From Cellulomonas sp. NS3 (lineage in GTDB: Bacteria; Actinomycetota; Actinomycetes; Actinomycetales; Cellulomonadaceae), in contig NZ_CP103289.1 in assembly GCF_024757985.1 (NCBI RefSeq), positions 1,674,001 to 1,738,000 on the forward strand: DNA of 64,000 bases, given 5' to 3'. This document shows, piece by piece, positions 42,349 to 51,762 of this stretch; the first letter of the stretch is position 1, and every line of letters begins with the position of its first letter. Position numbers and translations under genes: made by a program. The notes below the pieces were generated by a model. The model worked only from the letters and a program-made list of their open reading frames with translations, did no database searches and was not told where the DNA came from.

Positions 42349-42733
42349 GGTTGCTCCCTTGCGGGTTAGGGGACGACCCCGGGTGTCGGGGGCGATATCA
42401 CGGTGTCGTCGTCCGCTCCCTAGAGAACGCAACGCCGAGGCTCAGCCCCGACGGTCAAGGACGTGCGAATCACAGTAACTCCGGGCACGACAATAGCCGG
42501 TGTGCGGCCCGGATGCGAGACCTGCTCGCGTGTCCGCTCCCCGCGGACCGCTCCGGACTCCCCAGTGTCCGCTCCCCGTGCGGGCGAGCGCGACTGCTGG
42601 AGCGGGTGATCACGCGCCGATCGGCCCGCGCGGCCGGGCGGACGGCCGCACGCGCGCCCCGCGCCGCGCCCGGCGGTGCGTTCGGCGGGTCCCGGGGTTC
42701 CGCCCGGACGACGTCCGCCGTACCGTCGGGAGC
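42349..42733. other. Non-coding region: cspA leader and DUF2277 upstream DNA
   Basis: A 385-base gap between divergent cspA and the DUF2277 gene. The part next to cspA (to about 42480) is less GC-rich and would be its promoter and leader; TTGACC on the minus strand at about 42461-42456 is a possible -35 element. No gene, hairpin of note or repeat is supported in the rest. Confidence 0.5.
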
Positions 42734-43006
42734 ATGTGCCGGAACATCCACACCCTCCACAACTTCGAGCCGCCCGCCTCGCAGGACGAGGTGCACGCGG
42801 CGGCCTTGCAGTACGTGCGCAAGGTGAGCGGCTCGACCGTGCCGTCGCAGGCGAACCGCGAGGCGTTCGACCGCGCCGTCGAGGAGATCGCGCACGCGAC
42901 GCGCCACCTGCTCGACGCGCTCGTCACGTCAGCGCCGCCCAAGGACCGCGAGGTCGAGGCCGAGAAGCGCAGGGCCCGGTCGGCCGAGCGGTACGCGACC
43001 GCCTGA
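42734..43006 (+). CDS. DUF2277 family protein
   Basis: A 90-residue protein with the DUF2277 signature MCRNIHTLHNFEPPASQDEV at the start, followed by AALQYVRKVSG and PSQANREAFDRAVEEIAHATRHLLDAL. The family is a small helical bundle of unknown function, common in actinobacteria. ATG 42734 has a GGGAG site. Convergent with pgi. Confidence 0.9.
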   Translation: MCRNIHTLHNFEPPASQDEVHAAALQYVRKVSGSTVPSQANREAFDRAVEEIAHATRHLLDALVTSAPPKDREVEAEKRRARSAERYATA

Positions 43007-43061
43007 CCGCCGGACCCGCAGCCGGCCGGGCGACGGACCCCGCCGCCCGACCCGGGTGCGG

Positions 43062-44747
43062 TCAGGCGTCCCGGTGCGCCCGGTAGTACTCGATGAGCCC
43101 GCGCGTCGACGGGTCCTGCGCCGCGATGGCGTCGGCGTCGCCGGACACCGCAGGGGAGATCTGCATCGCGAGCACCTTGCCGAGCTCGACGCCCCACTGG
43201 TCGAAGCTGTCGATGCCCCACACGACGCCCTGGACGAACGTGATGTGCTCGTAGAGGGCGATCAGCTGGCCGAGCACGGAGGGCGTGAGCGACGGCGCCA
43301 TGATCGACGTCGTCGGTCGGTTGCCGGGGAACACCCGCGCCGGGACGATCTCCTCCGCCACACCGTCGGCGCGCACCTCGTCGGCCGTCTTGCCGAACGC
43401 GAGCGCCTTGGTCTGCGCGAAGAAGTTCGACAGGAAGAGCTCGTGCACGTCGGCGTCGCCGTCCTGCAGGGGGTGCGCGGGTGTCGCGACGGCGATGAAG
43501 TCCGCCGGGATGAGCCGCGTGCCCTGGTGGATGAGCTGGTAGAACGCGTGCTGGCCGTTCGTGCCCGGCTCGCCCCAGAAGATCTCCCCGGTGTCCGTCG
43601 TGACGGGTGTGCCGTCCCAGCGCACGGACTTGCCGTTCGACTCCATCGTGAGCTGCTGGAGGTAGGCCGGGAAGCGGTGCAGGTGCTGCGCGTACGGGAG
43701 CACCGCGTGCGTGTGCGCGTCGAGGAAGTTGACGTACCAGACGTTGAGCAGCCCCATGAGCACGGGCACGTTCTGCGCGAAGGGCGTGCTGCGCAGGTGC
43801 TCGTCGACCGCGTGGAAGCCGGCCAGGAGGTCGCGGAACCCGTCGGGGCCGATCGCGATCGCGAGCGACGTGCCGATCGCCGAGTCGAGCGAGTACCGGC
43901 CGCCGACCCAGTCCCAGAAGCCGAACGCGTTCGCGGGGTCGATGCCGAACGCCGCGACCTTGTCGAGCGCGGTCGAGACCGCGACGAAGTGCTGGGCGAC
44001 GGCTTGCGTGCGCGCCTGGTCGGTGTCCTCGATCGCGCCGGCCGCGAGGAGCTGCTCCCAGAGCCAGGTGCGGGCGAGCCGCGCGTTGGTCAGCGTCTCG
44101 AGCGTGCCGAACGTCTTGGACGCGACGATGAACAGCGTCGTCGTCGGGTCCAGGCCGCGCACCGTCTCGGCGAGGTCGGTCGGGTCGATGTTCGACACGA
44201 ACCGGACCTCGAGGCCGTCCTGGACGTACGGCTTGAGCGCCTCGTAGGCCATGACCGGCCCGAGGTCCGACCCGCCGATGCCGATGTTGACGACCGTGGC
44301 GACGCGCGCGCCCGTGACGCCGGTCCACTCGCCGCTGCGCACCTTGTCGGCGAACGCGGAGACCTTGGCGAGCTCGGCCTGCACGTCGGCGTCGACGTCC
44401 TGGCCGTCGACGTGCAGCGCCGGGGACGCACCCGCGGGGCGGCGCAGCGCCGTGTGCAGCACCGCGCGGTCCTCGGTGACGTTGATGTGCTCGCCCGTGA
44501 GCATCGCCTCGATGCGCCCGGGGAGCCCGACCTCGTCGGCGAGCCGGACGAGGAGCTCGAGGGTCTCGTCGGTCATGAGGTTCTTGGACAGGTCGACGTG
44601 CAGGTCCCCGACCGTCCGGGTGAGGCGCGTCGCACGCTCGGGGTCGGTGGCGAACCAGCCGCGCAGGTCCGGCGTGAGCGCCGACCGGTGGGCCGTGAGG
44701 TCCTGCCAGGCGCTCGTGCTCGTGGCGTCGATGGGTGTGGTGGTCAC
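43062..44747 (-). CDS. pgi: Glucose-6-phosphate isomerase
   Basis: A 561-residue enzyme interconverting glucose-6-phosphate and fructose-6-phosphate in glycolysis and gluconeogenesis. Signatures: [50 protein letters not shown] (PGI family signature 2 region), [29 protein letters not shown] (catalytic Glu/His) and GVELGKVLA. The GTG start at 44747 has GGGAG upstream. Length matches the long bacterial/eukaryotic form. Single gene, divergent from a small membrane protein. Confidence 0.97.
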   Translation of the reverse strand: MTTTPIDATSTSAWQDLTAHRSALTPDLRGWFATDPERATRLTRTVGDLHVDLSKNLMTDETLELLVRLADEVGLPGRIEAMLTGEHINVTEDRAVLHTALRRPAGASPALHVDGQDVDADVQAELAKVSAFADKVRSGEWTGVTGARVATVVNIGIGGSDLGPVMAYEALKPYVQDGLEVRFVSNIDPTDLAETVRGLDPTTTLFIVASKTFGTLETLTNARLARTWLWEQLLAAGAIEDTDQARTQAVAQHFVAVSTALDKVAAFGIDPANAFGFWDWVGGRYSLDSAIGTSLAIAIGPDGFRDLLAGFHAVDEHLRSTPFAQNVPVLMGLLNVWYVNFLDAHTHAVLPYAQHLHRFPAYLQQLTMESNGKSVRWDGTPVTTDTGEIFWGEPGTNGQHAFYQLIHQGTRLIPADFIAVATPAHPLQDGDADVHELFLSNFFAQTKALAFGKTADEVRADGVAEEIVPARVFPGNRPTTSIMAPSLTPSVLGQLIALYEHITFVQGVVWGIDSFDQWGVELGKVLAMQISPAVSGDADAIAAQDPSTRGLIEYYRAHRDA

Positions 44748-44882
44748 GGTGCTCCCTCTCGCGATGTCGTGGCACCACCGTATTGCGGCGCGGGGGACCG
44801 GTCCTGGGACGTCCGCGCGCAGGGGCCGTGCGGGGCGGACGGGATGCGACGGAACCGACGGGCGCTGCCTAGAGTGGCGCGC

Positions 44883-45218
44883 ATGAGCCGCCTGCCGACC
44901 GCCGTGATCGCCGCCGTGACCCTCGTCGTCGGCTTCGCCGTCGCCCAGGGGACCGGGGTGCGCTGGCTCGGCGGGGTCGTGCTCGCGGCGGGGCTGCTCT
45001 GGTGCGCGGCCCGTTCCGTCCGGCGGGCGGGGCCCGTGCGCACCGCGGGCGCCGGTGCCGTGGCGCTCGCGGCGTTCGCCGGCTCGCACGTGGTCGCGGA
45101 CGTGCTCGGGCCCTGGCCGTCGGTCCTGCTGGCGGCGCTCGTCGCGGGCGTGGGCGTGTGGCTGCTCGTCGACCGGGCCGACGCGGGGCGTGCCGTCCGC
45201 GTGACGACGCACGCCTGA
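44883..45218 (+). CDS. Small membrane protein of unknown function
   Basis: A 111-residue hydrophobic protein with about four short helices: [56 protein letters not shown] and [18 protein letters not shown], with Arg-rich loops. I do not recognise the family. ATG 44883. It is divergent from pgi and 133 bases before the sugar kinase gene. Confidence 0.7.
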   Translation: MSRLPTAVIAAVTLVVGFAVAQGTGVRWLGGVVLAAGLLWCAARSVRRAGPVRTAGAGAVALAAFAGSHVVADVLGPWPSVLLAALVAGVGVWLLVDRADAGRAVRVTTHA

Positions 45219-45351
45219 CCGGTCCACGTCGGCGCCGGCCGGCCGGCCGGCCTGCGCTCACCGTCGGCCCGCCGGGTCCGGGGACGAGCGTGCCGGGCGG
45301 GGTCCCCGGCGGGCGGGTCCTGCGCCGGGTCGGGCGCGGCAGGATGGGCGC

Positions 45352-46308
45352 ATGACGTCCACGCTGCCCCTCGTCGTCGCGTGCGGGCTCGTGACCCTCG
45401 ACGTGCTGCAGGACGTCGACCACGTGCCGGCGCCGGACGAGAAGCTCGTCGCGACCCGGCTCGACGTGACGTTCGGCGGGCCGGCCGCGAACGCCGCGGC
45501 GACGGCGGTCGCGCTCGGCGTGCCGGCCCGGCTCGTGACCGCGCTGGGGTCGGGCCCGGTGGCCGCGCTCGTGCGTGCGGGCCTCGACGAGGCGGGCGTC
45601 GAGGTCGTCGACCTGCTCGACGGCGTACCCGCGTCGCCCGCCGTCTCGACCGTGCTCGTCACGCGCGGCACGGGGGAGCGCGCGGTCGTGTCCGTCAACG
45701 CGAGCGCGTCGGGCGACCTCGCACCCGCCGCCCGCTCCCGGGCCGCCGCGGTGCTCGAGGGCGCGGACGTCCTCCTCCTCGACGGTCACCACCTCGGTGC
45801 GGCGCTCGTGCTCGCCGAGGCCGCCCGTGCGCGCGGCGTCCCCGTCGTGCTCGACGGCGGCAGCTGGAAGCCGCGCACCGACGAGCTGCTCGGGTACGTC
45901 GACCACGCGGTGCTCTCGGCGGACTTCCGCCTGCCCGAGGGCCTGCGCGGCGCGGCGCAGGCCCTGACGGCCGGCGCGCCCGACGACCACGACCTGGCCG
46001 CCGTCGCGCTCCTCGGCCCGGCGTTCGTCGCGCGTTCGGCAGGACCCGGGCCGGTGCGGTTCCGCCGGCGGGTCACCGGTGCGCCCGACGCGGAGGTCGG
46101 CGCGGTCGAGCCGTCGACGGTCCCGGCCGTGGACGTCGTCGACACCCTCGGCGCGGGCGACGTGCTGCACGGCGCCTTCGCGGAGCAGCTCGCGCGCGGC
46201 GTCGACCCCGTGACCGCGCTGGCCGCGGCGACGCGGGTCGCGAGCCGTTCGGTGCAGGCGCGGGGTGCGCGCGGCTGGGTCGCCGGCCCTGCGGCCGGGA
46301 GGCGCTGA
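45352..46308 (+). CDS. PfkB-family carbohydrate kinase
   Basis: A 318-residue ribokinase-like sugar kinase. The N-terminal GGPAANAAATAVALG is the family entry motif and the C-terminal VVDTLGAGDVLHGAFAEQLA carries the catalytic Asp and anion hole (DTLGAGD). The central LLDGHHLG and VLDGGSWK resemble kinases of the sulfofructose/fructoselysine type, but the substrate is unresolved. ATG 45352. It may form part of carbohydrate catabolism downstream of the secreted hydrolases. Confidence 0.88.
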   Translation: MTSTLPLVVACGLVTLDVLQDVDHVPAPDEKLVATRLDVTFGGPAANAAATAVALGVPARLVTALGSGPVAALVRAGLDEAGVEVVDLLDGVPASPAVSTVLVTRGTGERAVVSVNASASGDLAPAARSRAAAVLEGADVLLLDGHHLGAALVLAEAARARGVPVVLDGGSWKPRTDELLGYVDHAVLSADFRLPEGLRGAAQALTAGAPDDHDLAAVALLGPAFVARSAGPGPVRFRRRVTGAPDAEVGAVEPSTVPAVDVVDTLGAGDVLHGAFAEQLARGVDPVTALAAATRVASRSVQARGARGWVAGPAAGRR

Positions 46309-46362
46309 GCGCAGGCGAGCACCCGCGAGCACCCGTGTGCGTGTGCGGCCGTGCACACCGAC

Positions 46363-46379
46363 CTGAGACGCCGCTGAGA
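46363..46379. promoter_or_regulatory. CTGAGA direct repeat, OmpR-type site
   Basis: CTGAGA at 46363-46368 and 46374-46379, an 11-base period, 43 bases before the MpaB-like start codon. It is flanked by an inverted CCGACC / GGTCGG pair (46358-46363, 46381-46386). The layout matches the repeats at 19988-20004 by the two-component system. Confidence 0.5.
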
Positions 46380-46421
46380 AGGTCGGTTCGCGACCCGCCC
46401 CCCGGGCGGTGACCATGAGGC

Positions 46422-47270
46422 ATGTCCGTCGCCGAGTCCGCCCGCACCCGCCTCGCGACCGCGCTGCTCGGCCGCGTCGCGGGCGACGACCACCGCGACA
46501 AGCACGACCGCATCCACTTCACTCCGGGTGACCGCTGGTTCGAGCCCGGCAGTGCGATCCAGCGCGTGCACGGCGACGCCTCGATGTTCGTCGGTGGCCT
46601 GCGCGCGCTGCTGCTCCAGTCGCTGCACCCGCAGGCCATGGCCGCGGTCGCCGGGCACTCGGGCTACCGCGGCGACCCGTGGGGCCGGCTGCAGCGCACC
46701 AGCACCTTCCTCGCCGTCACGACGTTCGGCACCGCCGCCGACGCCGAGCGCGTCGTCGGGCACGTGCGCGACGTGCACGAGCGCGTGCGCGGCAAGGACG
46801 AGGACGGTGTGCCCTACCGGGCCTCCGACCCGCACCTGCTCGACTGGGTGCACGTCGCCGAGGTCGACAGCTTCCTGCGCGCGCACCAGCTCTACGGCGA
46901 GAACCCGCTCGACGACGCCGGCTGCGACGAGTACGTCGCGCAGGCCGCGGTCGTGGCCCGCAAGCTCGGCGGCGCGGACGTGCCGACCGACGTCGCCTCG
47001 CTCGAGCGCGCCCTCGCCCGGTACCGGGGCGAGCTGCGCGGCACGCAGGCGGCCCGGGACGCGGCGCGGTTCCTGCTCGTGCACCCGCCGCTCCCGCTCC
47101 CCGCCCGCATGCCGTACGGGGCGCTCGCCGGGGCCGGCGTCGCGATGCTGCCGCGGTGGACGCGTCGTCCGCTGGGCCTGCCCTACGCGCCCCCGGTCGA
47201 GGCGACCGTGGTGCGGGCGTCGGGGCACGCGATGGTCCGCGCGATCCGGTGGGCGCTCGCCGACTTCTGA
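46422..47270 (+). CDS. MpaB-like oxygenase (DUF2236)
   Basis: A 282-residue protein of the DUF2236/MpaB oxygenase family, which includes the latex-clearing and mycophenolic acid pathway oxygenases that use heme. Signature segments are WFEPGSAIQRVHGDASMFVG, LLLQSLHPQAMAAVAGHSGY (conserved His), LLDWVHVAEVDSFLRAHQLYG and RRPLGLPYAPP. No signal peptide. ATG 46422. The substrate is not known. An OmpR-type direct repeat upstream hints at stress control. Confidence 0.85.
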   Translation: MSVAESARTRLATALLGRVAGDDHRDKHDRIHFTPGDRWFEPGSAIQRVHGDASMFVGGLRALLLQSLHPQAMAAVAGHSGYRGDPWGRLQRTSTFLAVTTFGTAADAERVVGHVRDVHERVRGKDEDGVPYRASDPHLLDWVHVAEVDSFLRAHQLYGENPLDDAGCDEYVAQAAVVARKLGGADVPTDVASLERALARYRGELRGTQAARDAARFLLVHPPLPLPARMPYGALAGAGVAMLPRWTRRPLGLPYAPPVEATVVRASGHAMVRAIRWALADF

Positions 47271-47285
47271 CGGCCGGACGCAGCA

Positions 47286-47324
47286 CGCCCGGCCCGCCGC
47301 AGGGGGGGTGCGGCGGACCGGGCG
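47286..47324. terminator. Convergent terminator hairpin
   Basis: Arms 47286-47301 and 47309-47324 pair at 15 of 16 positions around a seven-G loop. They lie between the MpaB-like gene (+) and the pectate lyase (-), so act for both. Confidence 0.75.
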
Positions 47325-47392
47325 TGGTCCTGGGGTGACCCGAGGTCACCGCGGGGGTTCGGCGGGGTCGGGGTCGGGGGGCGACCCCGGCG

Positions 47393-48757
47393 TCACCGGT
47401 AGACGATCGTGGACGGGGTGTACCCGCACGCGGCGGACGGCCCGGAGGAGACCTTGCTGGGCTCGCCGGAGGTCACGCCCTTGTACTCCTCGCAGATCGC
47501 GATCTTCTTCGCGGGGTCCCCGACGATGGTCAGGCCCGAGAGGGTCGCCTTGTCGCCGAGGTTGGGGTTGATGCCGACGAGGGACTTCGCCGGGGCGGTG
47601 ACGGTGACGTTCTGCACGACGACGGTGCGGGCGTGCTGCGTGGAGCAGTTGCCGCACGAGCGGTAGAGCTTGCCGATGTCGGAGACCTGGAAGTTCTTGA
47701 TGACGAACGTGCCGGGGCCGTTGTGCTGGAAGACCTTGTCGCTCGCGGAGCGGGCGCCGCCGCCGTTGATCGTCATCGTCTGCGAGGCCGAGGTGCCCTT
47801 GAACGTCGCGGCGTCCTCGCCGACGTCCTCGAACCACACGTTCTCGACGGTGCACGTGCCGGTGCAGTGGATGCCGTCACCCGCGCCGGTGCCCAGGATG
47901 ACGTTGCGGAGCACCGCGCCGTCGGCGAGCCTGAACATCGGCGGCTGGCTCTCGCCCTGGTCGCCGGAGGAGATGCCGTGGTAGCGCACGAGGCCCATGT
48001 CCTTCGTGCCGCTGATCTCGATGGTCGCCGAGACCTTCTGGGACGACGTCGGCGTGGGCCAGGCGCCCGTCGCGGGCGGCGGGGTCGGCCGCGCGGTGGC
48101 GGTCGGGGTCGCGCCCGCGGTCGGCCTGGGCGTCGCGCCGGCGGTCGGCCTGGGCGTCGCGCTGGCGGTCGGCGCCGGCGTCGTCGGGCTCGGGGCGCTG
48201 CCCTGGGCGACGAGCGTGAACTGCTGGTGGTTGGCGTTCGTGTCCGCCGCCTGCTCGAGGCGCGCGCCGTTCTCCTTCGACGCGCCGACGACCTGGAGCG
48301 CGAGGCCGCTCGCACGGCTGACGAGCTTGATGCGGCCGGACGAGCCGGCGGCGACCGTGAACTGCTGCGTCGCTGCGCCCGCGGGCGTCGACTGCGTCGC
48401 GAGCGAGCCCGAGCCGGTCGCGATGGTCAGGGCGAGGCCCGAGTGCCGCGCGCGCACCTCGTAGAACCCGCCGCCGACCGCGACGAACTGGAACTGCTGG
48501 TTCGTCGCGCCCGTGGGCGTCCACTGCGCGACGGCCGTGCCGGAGGCGGTCGAGGACCCGGCGACGTCGACCGCCTTCTTGCTGCGCCAGCTGACGAGCG
48601 AGTACCAGGCGCCGGTGTCGATGCCGGGCGCTGCCTGCGCGGAGCCGGCGACGGCCACGCCGCCGAGGGCGGCGACCGCGCCGACCACCAGGGTGGCGAC
48701 GGCGCGGGACCAGGCCGACCGACCGCCTCGCGCACGTCGGGGATGCTGCATGTTCAC
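47393..48757 (-). CDS. Secreted PL3 pectate lyase with N-terminal ricin-type domain
   Basis: A 454-residue exported enzyme. The signal peptide ends near AQA-APG (about 41). Residues ~45-180 are a ricin-type beta-trefoil carbohydrate-binding domain with QW-type repeats (AVAQWTPTGATNQQFQFV, TNANHQQFTLV). A linker of repeated ATPRPTAG units follows (about 187-225). The C-terminal ~215 residues are a PL3 pectate lyase (VENVWFEDVGEDAATFKG, with the Ca-binding acidic cluster; FQHNGPGTFVIKNFQV), cutting pectate by elimination. I chose GTG 48757 (eight bases from GGAAGG); ATG 48751 is nearly as good. Confidence 0.9.
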   Translation of the reverse strand: MNMQHPRRARGGRSAWSRAVATLVVGAVAALGGVAVAGSAQAAPGIDTGAWYSLVSWRSKKAVDVAGSSTASGTAVAQWTPTGATNQQFQFVAVGGGFYEVRARHSGLALTIATGSGSLATQSTPAGAATQQFTVAAGSSGRIKLVSRASGLALQVVGASKENGARLEQAADTNANHQQFTLVAQGSAPSPTTPAPTASATPRPTAGATPRPTAGATPTATARPTPPPATGAWPTPTSSQKVSATIEISGTKDMGLVRYHGISSGDQGESQPPMFRLADGAVLRNVILGTGAGDGIHCTGTCTVENVWFEDVGEDAATFKGTSASQTMTINGGGARSASDKVFQHNGPGTFVIKNFQVSDIGKLYRSCGNCSTQHARTVVVQNVTVTAPAKSLVGINPNLGDKATLSGLTIVGDPAKKIAICEEYKGVTSGEPSKVSSGPSAACGYTPSTIVYR

Positions 48758-48859
48758 GCTCACTACCTTCCGTCGTCCGCCACGCGGGGGCGCAGCGGGG
48801 GAGGCCGCGCTGAGGCAGGCCGCCGATCGGGGGAGGCGGCGACCGCACGCGGCGACGTC

Positions 48860-48889
48860 AAGGTAGACGGGCGTCCGGAATGCCGTCAA
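48860..48889 (-). promoter_or_regulatory. Housekeeping-type promoter of the pectate lyase
   Basis: On the minus strand TTGACG (48889-48884) and TACCTT (48865-48860) are 18 bases apart, a good sigma-70 type promoter. Transcription would begin near 48853, giving a leader of about 95 bases. A palindrome lies 16 bases upstream of the -35. Confidence 0.7.
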
Positions 48890-48904
48890 TGACCGATGTA
48901 CAAC

Positions 48905-48920
48905 GTGAGAGATGTCTCAC
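48905..48920. promoter_or_regulatory. TGAGA-N4-TCTCA operator upstream of the pectate lyase
   Basis: GTGAGA-GATG-TCTCAC, a palindrome with 6-base arms, upstream of the -35 box, a position that suits an activator. The same TGAGA-N4-TCTCA pattern is upstream of GH81 at 62890-62903. Confidence 0.6.
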
Positions 48921-49018
48921 GGCAGGGCTCTGACCTGCGGGAGCGTGTCCACCCGCGTTGCGCGGCCGAGGGTGCGACGAACCGCTTCGACACGGGGCTC
49001 GGGGGAGCTCAAGACCCG

Positions 49019-50068
49019 TCAGCCGCCGAGCGCCTCGCGCACGAGCGGGGCGACGCGCGTCCCGAGCAGCTCGATCGCGCGCAGCGACTCCTTCTGCGGG
49101 ACCCCCGAGAGGTCCATCTGGAACGCCTGCCGGTCATGGTGCAGCACCTCGTGCAGCGCGACGACGCGCTCGGCGACCTCCTCCGGCCCGCCCACGAAGT
49201 AGGCACCGCCCCGGGCCGCCTGGGACTCGAACGAGATGCGGTTCGGCATCGCGAACCCGCGCTCCGAGGCGATCCGGCGCATCGAGTCGTGCCAGTACGG
49301 GTAGAAGAAGTCGCGTGCGGCGCGCCCGTCGTCCGCGAGGAAGCCCATGCCCGCGACCGAGACCTTCCGGGTGGACGCGTCGTGCCCCGACTGCTCGTGC
49401 GCGCTGCGGTAGAGGTCGACGAGCGGCGCGAACTGCGCCGGCTGCCCGCCGATGATCGCGTAGCTGATCGGCAGGCCGAGCACGCCCGCGCGCACCGACG
49501 ACTCCGGGTTGCCACCGGTCGCGACCGCGATGTCGAGGTGCCGGCCGCGGCCTGGTCGGTCGTACGGGCGCGGCAGCACCAGCGCGTCGTCCAGGGCGGG
49601 CCGGAACCGCCCCGACCACGTGACGCGCTCGTCGGCGTCGAGGCGGAGCAGGAGCACGATCTTCTCGTCGTACAGCGCGTCGTAGTCGTCGAGCGAGGCG
49701 CCGAACAACGGGTAGGACTCGATGAACGAGCCGCGCCCGGCGAGCAGCTCGACCCGTCCGCGCGAGAGCAGGTCCATGGTCGCGAACTGCTGGTACACCC
49801 GGACCGGGTCCTCGGTCGACAGGACCGTGACGGCGCTGCCGACGGTGACCCGCTCGGTCTGCGCGAGGGCGGCGGCGATGACCGTCGAGGGGGAGGAGAT
49901 GGCGTAGTCGGGCCGGTGGTGCTCCCCGATGCCCACGTAGTCGAGGCCGACCTGCTCGGCGAGCCGCACGCGCTCGAGCACGTCGGCGAGGCGCTGCGCC
50001 GGGTCGGTGACCGCGCCGGTCACCGGGTCGGGGTGGATGTCGCCGAACGTGTAGAAGCCGAGTTCCAT
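49019..50068 (-). CDS. LLM-class flavin-dependent oxidoreductase
   Basis: A 349-residue luciferase-like monooxygenase family barrel. It begins MELGFYTFGDIHPDPVTG and has LAEQVGLDYVGIGEHHRPDYAISSP, the typical group motif, and VLSTEDPVRVYQQFATMDLLSRGR. Such proteins use reduced FMN or F420 to oxidise unknown substrates; this subgroup is often an uncharacterised alkanal-type oxidoreductase. ATG 50068. Same strand as, but not clearly co-transcribed with, the PadR pair. Confidence 0.9.
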   Translation of the reverse strand: MELGFYTFGDIHPDPVTGAVTDPAQRLADVLERVRLAEQVGLDYVGIGEHHRPDYAISSPSTVIAAALAQTERVTVGSAVTVLSTEDPVRVYQQFATMDLLSRGRVELLAGRGSFIESYPLFGASLDDYDALYDEKIVLLLRLDADERVTWSGRFRPALDDALVLPRPYDRPGRGRHLDIAVATGGNPESSVRAGVLGLPISYAIIGGQPAQFAPLVDLYRSAHEQSGHDASTRKVSVAGMGFLADDGRAARDFFYPYWHDSMRRIASERGFAMPNRISFESQAARGGAYFVGGPEEVAERVVALHEVLHHDRQAFQMDLSGVPQKESLRAIELLGTRVAPLVREALGG

Positions 50069-50114
50069 GGCGGCGACAACGCCCGGGGGTCCCGTGTGCT
50101 TCCCGCCGCCCGGG

Positions 50115-50870
50115 TCAGCCGCGCAGGAGGTGGTCCAGGGCCAGCGTCACGCCTGCCGAGACCGCACCGCAGAGCGGCAGGGCCCACGTCAGGAGGGTGT
50201 CCGCGCGGCGCGAGCGACGCCGGACCGAGGCGGGGTCCTCGAGCGGGCCGGCGAGGACGTCGGCGCTGTCGAGCGAGCCGCGGAGCTGGGCGACGAGGGC
50301 GGGGACGACGAGCACCGCCGCCGCCACGGCGGTGAGCGGGGCGGACGGGACGGTGGCGCCGACGCCGGGCAGCAGGTGCGCACCGAGGAGGCCGAACCCG
50401 ACGGCGAGCCACGCCCCGACCTGCACCGCGACCCAGGCGAGCCAGGGGCGCGTGGTGCACCAGCGCACGAACGCCGTGAGGTGCCCGACGAGCAGGCCCA
50501 GGGCGACGAGCGCCACGAGGGCGACGGCGACGTGCGCGGCGCCGAGCCGGAGCGGCTCGTCGCGTGCCCAGGAAGCGGCCGACATCCCGACGAGGGCGAC
50601 CGCGAGCATACCCACGGCGTACCGCACCAGCGTCGAGCGGCTCAGCTCGACGCCAGGAGTCGGGGTGGCGGAGCCGCTGGGCAGCCGGAGGCTCGCGGCG
50701 TGCTCCCGCGCCGGCCCGAACGCCTCCTCGGCGTCCCGGTCGGCGTCGGCGCAGAAGGACTCGACGTGCGCGAGCGCGTCGCCGATGTCCGCACCGGACA
50801 CGTCGCGCTCGCGCAGCGCGAGGACGAGCTCGTCGCGCCAGGCCCGGGGGATCCGCTGGGTCGTGGTCAT
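50115..50870 (-). CDS. PadR-linked HAAS-type membrane protein
   Basis: A 251-residue protein. The N-terminal ~60 residues form a helical HAAS-like domain (WRDELVLALRERDVSGADIGDALAHVESFCADAD), which often accompanies PadR regulators. About six membrane helices follow from residue ~85. ATG 50870 lies nine bases after the PadR stop, so the two are an operon and the PadR protein probably controls this gene. Function of the membrane part is unknown. Confidence 0.78.
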   Translation of the reverse strand: MTTTQRIPRAWRDELVLALRERDVSGADIGDALAHVESFCADADRDAEEAFGPAREHAASLRLPSGSATPTPGVELSRSTLVRYAVGMLAVALVGMSAASWARDEPLRLGAAHVAVALVALVALGLLVGHLTAFVRWCTTRPWLAWVAVQVGAWLAVGFGLLGAHLLPGVGATVPSAPLTAVAAAVLVVPALVAQLRGSLDSADVLAGPLEDPASVRRRSRRADTLLTWALPLCGAVSAGVTLALDHLLRG

Positions 50871-50879
50871 GGTGGCCTC

Positions 50880-51311
50880 TCAGCTCGGGGTGGTGGCGCG
50901 TGCGCCGGGTGCGGGCGGTGCGGGGGTGCCGTGGCCTGCGGAGCGGGCGACGACGGCCGCCGTCGTCGCGGCGAACCGCGTCCAGGCCGCCCCCTTCGTC
51001 GCCAGCGCGGTCCGGCCGAGGTCGGTCAGCGTGAAGTACTTGCGGCCGGGGCCGCCCTCGCCGGGCCGCCACTCGACGGTCACGGCCCCGGACTCCTCGA
51101 GGCGCGCCAGCAGGGGGTAGAGGGTCCCGCCCTTGACCGTCCCGAGGCCGAGCTCGTCGAGGCGCGTGGTGATCGCGTAGCCGTAGGTCGGTCCCTCGTC
51201 GAGCACCGCGAGGACGCACACCTCGAGCGCGCCGCGGAGCCACTCGCCCGGCCAGGGGTCGCCGGCGGGCGCGTGGGCCGGCGAGCGGGTCGCCGCGGCG
51301 TCGGTGGACAC
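50880..51311 (-). CDS. PadR-family transcriptional regulator
   Basis: A 143-residue regulator. The winged helix is at about 28-105: RGALEVCVLAVLDEGPTYGY, then LGTVKGGTLYPLLARLEESG and RKYFTLTDLGR. It probably dimerises through its C-terminal helix. The GTG start at 51311 coincides with the predicted transcription start of a good promoter, so the mRNA looks leaderless. CTAG-containing palindromes within that promoter suggest autorepression. Confidence 0.9.
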   Translation of the reverse strand: MSTDAAATRSPAHAPAGDPWPGEWLRGALEVCVLAVLDEGPTYGYAITTRLDELGLGTVKGGTLYPLLARLEESGAVTVEWRPGEGGPGRKYFTLTDLGRTALATKGAAWTRFAATTAAVVARSAGHGTPAPPAPGARATTPS

Positions 51312-51317
51312 AACTAG

Positions 51318-51346
51318 AAGGTATGCCTGACTAGTCGGCGCGTCAA
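51318..51346 (-). promoter_or_regulatory. PadR promoter with CTAG operator, leaderless start
   Basis: On the minus strand TTGACG (51346-51341) and TACCTT (51323-51318) are 17 bases apart. The GTG at 51311 is seven bases beyond the -10, where transcription should begin. GACTAGTC (51329-51336) lies in the spacer and ACTAG/CTAGT arms (51313-51317, 51331-51335) overlap the promoter. CTAG is rare in such DNA, so the cluster is a plausible operator. Confidence 0.65.
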
Positions 51347-51429
51347 CCTAGTCCGCTCGTGGCGCGGCGCGCGGACGCGCGGGGGACGGACCTCGGCGGT
51401 GTCGGTCCGGCGCCGTAGACTCGGACCCC

Positions 51430-51762
51430 ATGAGCGAGCCCCTGCCCCCCAGCACCGGTCCTGACGACCCGTTCGGGGCGGACCCCGGCTCGGGCACCTC
51501 GACGAGCGTCCTCGAGCGGTCCGAGACGACCGAGCAGGTCGAGCCGGGCGACCACGAGCGCTTCGCCCACTACGTCCGCAAGGACAAGATCATGGCCTCC
51601 GCCCTGTCGGGGAACCCGGTGATCGCGCTGTGCGGCAAGGTCTGGGTCCCCGGGCGCGACCCCAAGAAGTTCCCGGTCTGCCCGGTGTGCAAGGAGATCT
51701 ACGACGGCCTGCGCCCGCCGCAGGACGACAAGGGCTCCGGCGACTCCTCCGGCGGGAAGTGA
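51430..51762 (+). CDS. DUF3039 zinc-binding-like protein
   Basis: A 110-residue protein. The family part is residues ~44-95: RFAHYVRKDKIMASALSGNP, VIALCGKVWVPGRDPKKFPVCPVCKEIYDGL. Three Cys (ALCG, PVCPVC) plus a His likely bind zinc. It is widespread in actinobacteria and of unknown function. Its TGA overlaps the GTG of the helicase gene, an arrangement conserved enough in relatives to suggest a joint role in nucleic acid metabolism (inference). Confidence 0.88.
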   Translation: MSEPLPPSTGPDDPFGADPGSGTSTSVLERSETTEQVEPGDHERFAHYVRKDKIMASALSGNPVIALCGKVWVPGRDPKKFPVCPVCKEIYDGLRPPQDDKGSGDSSGGK

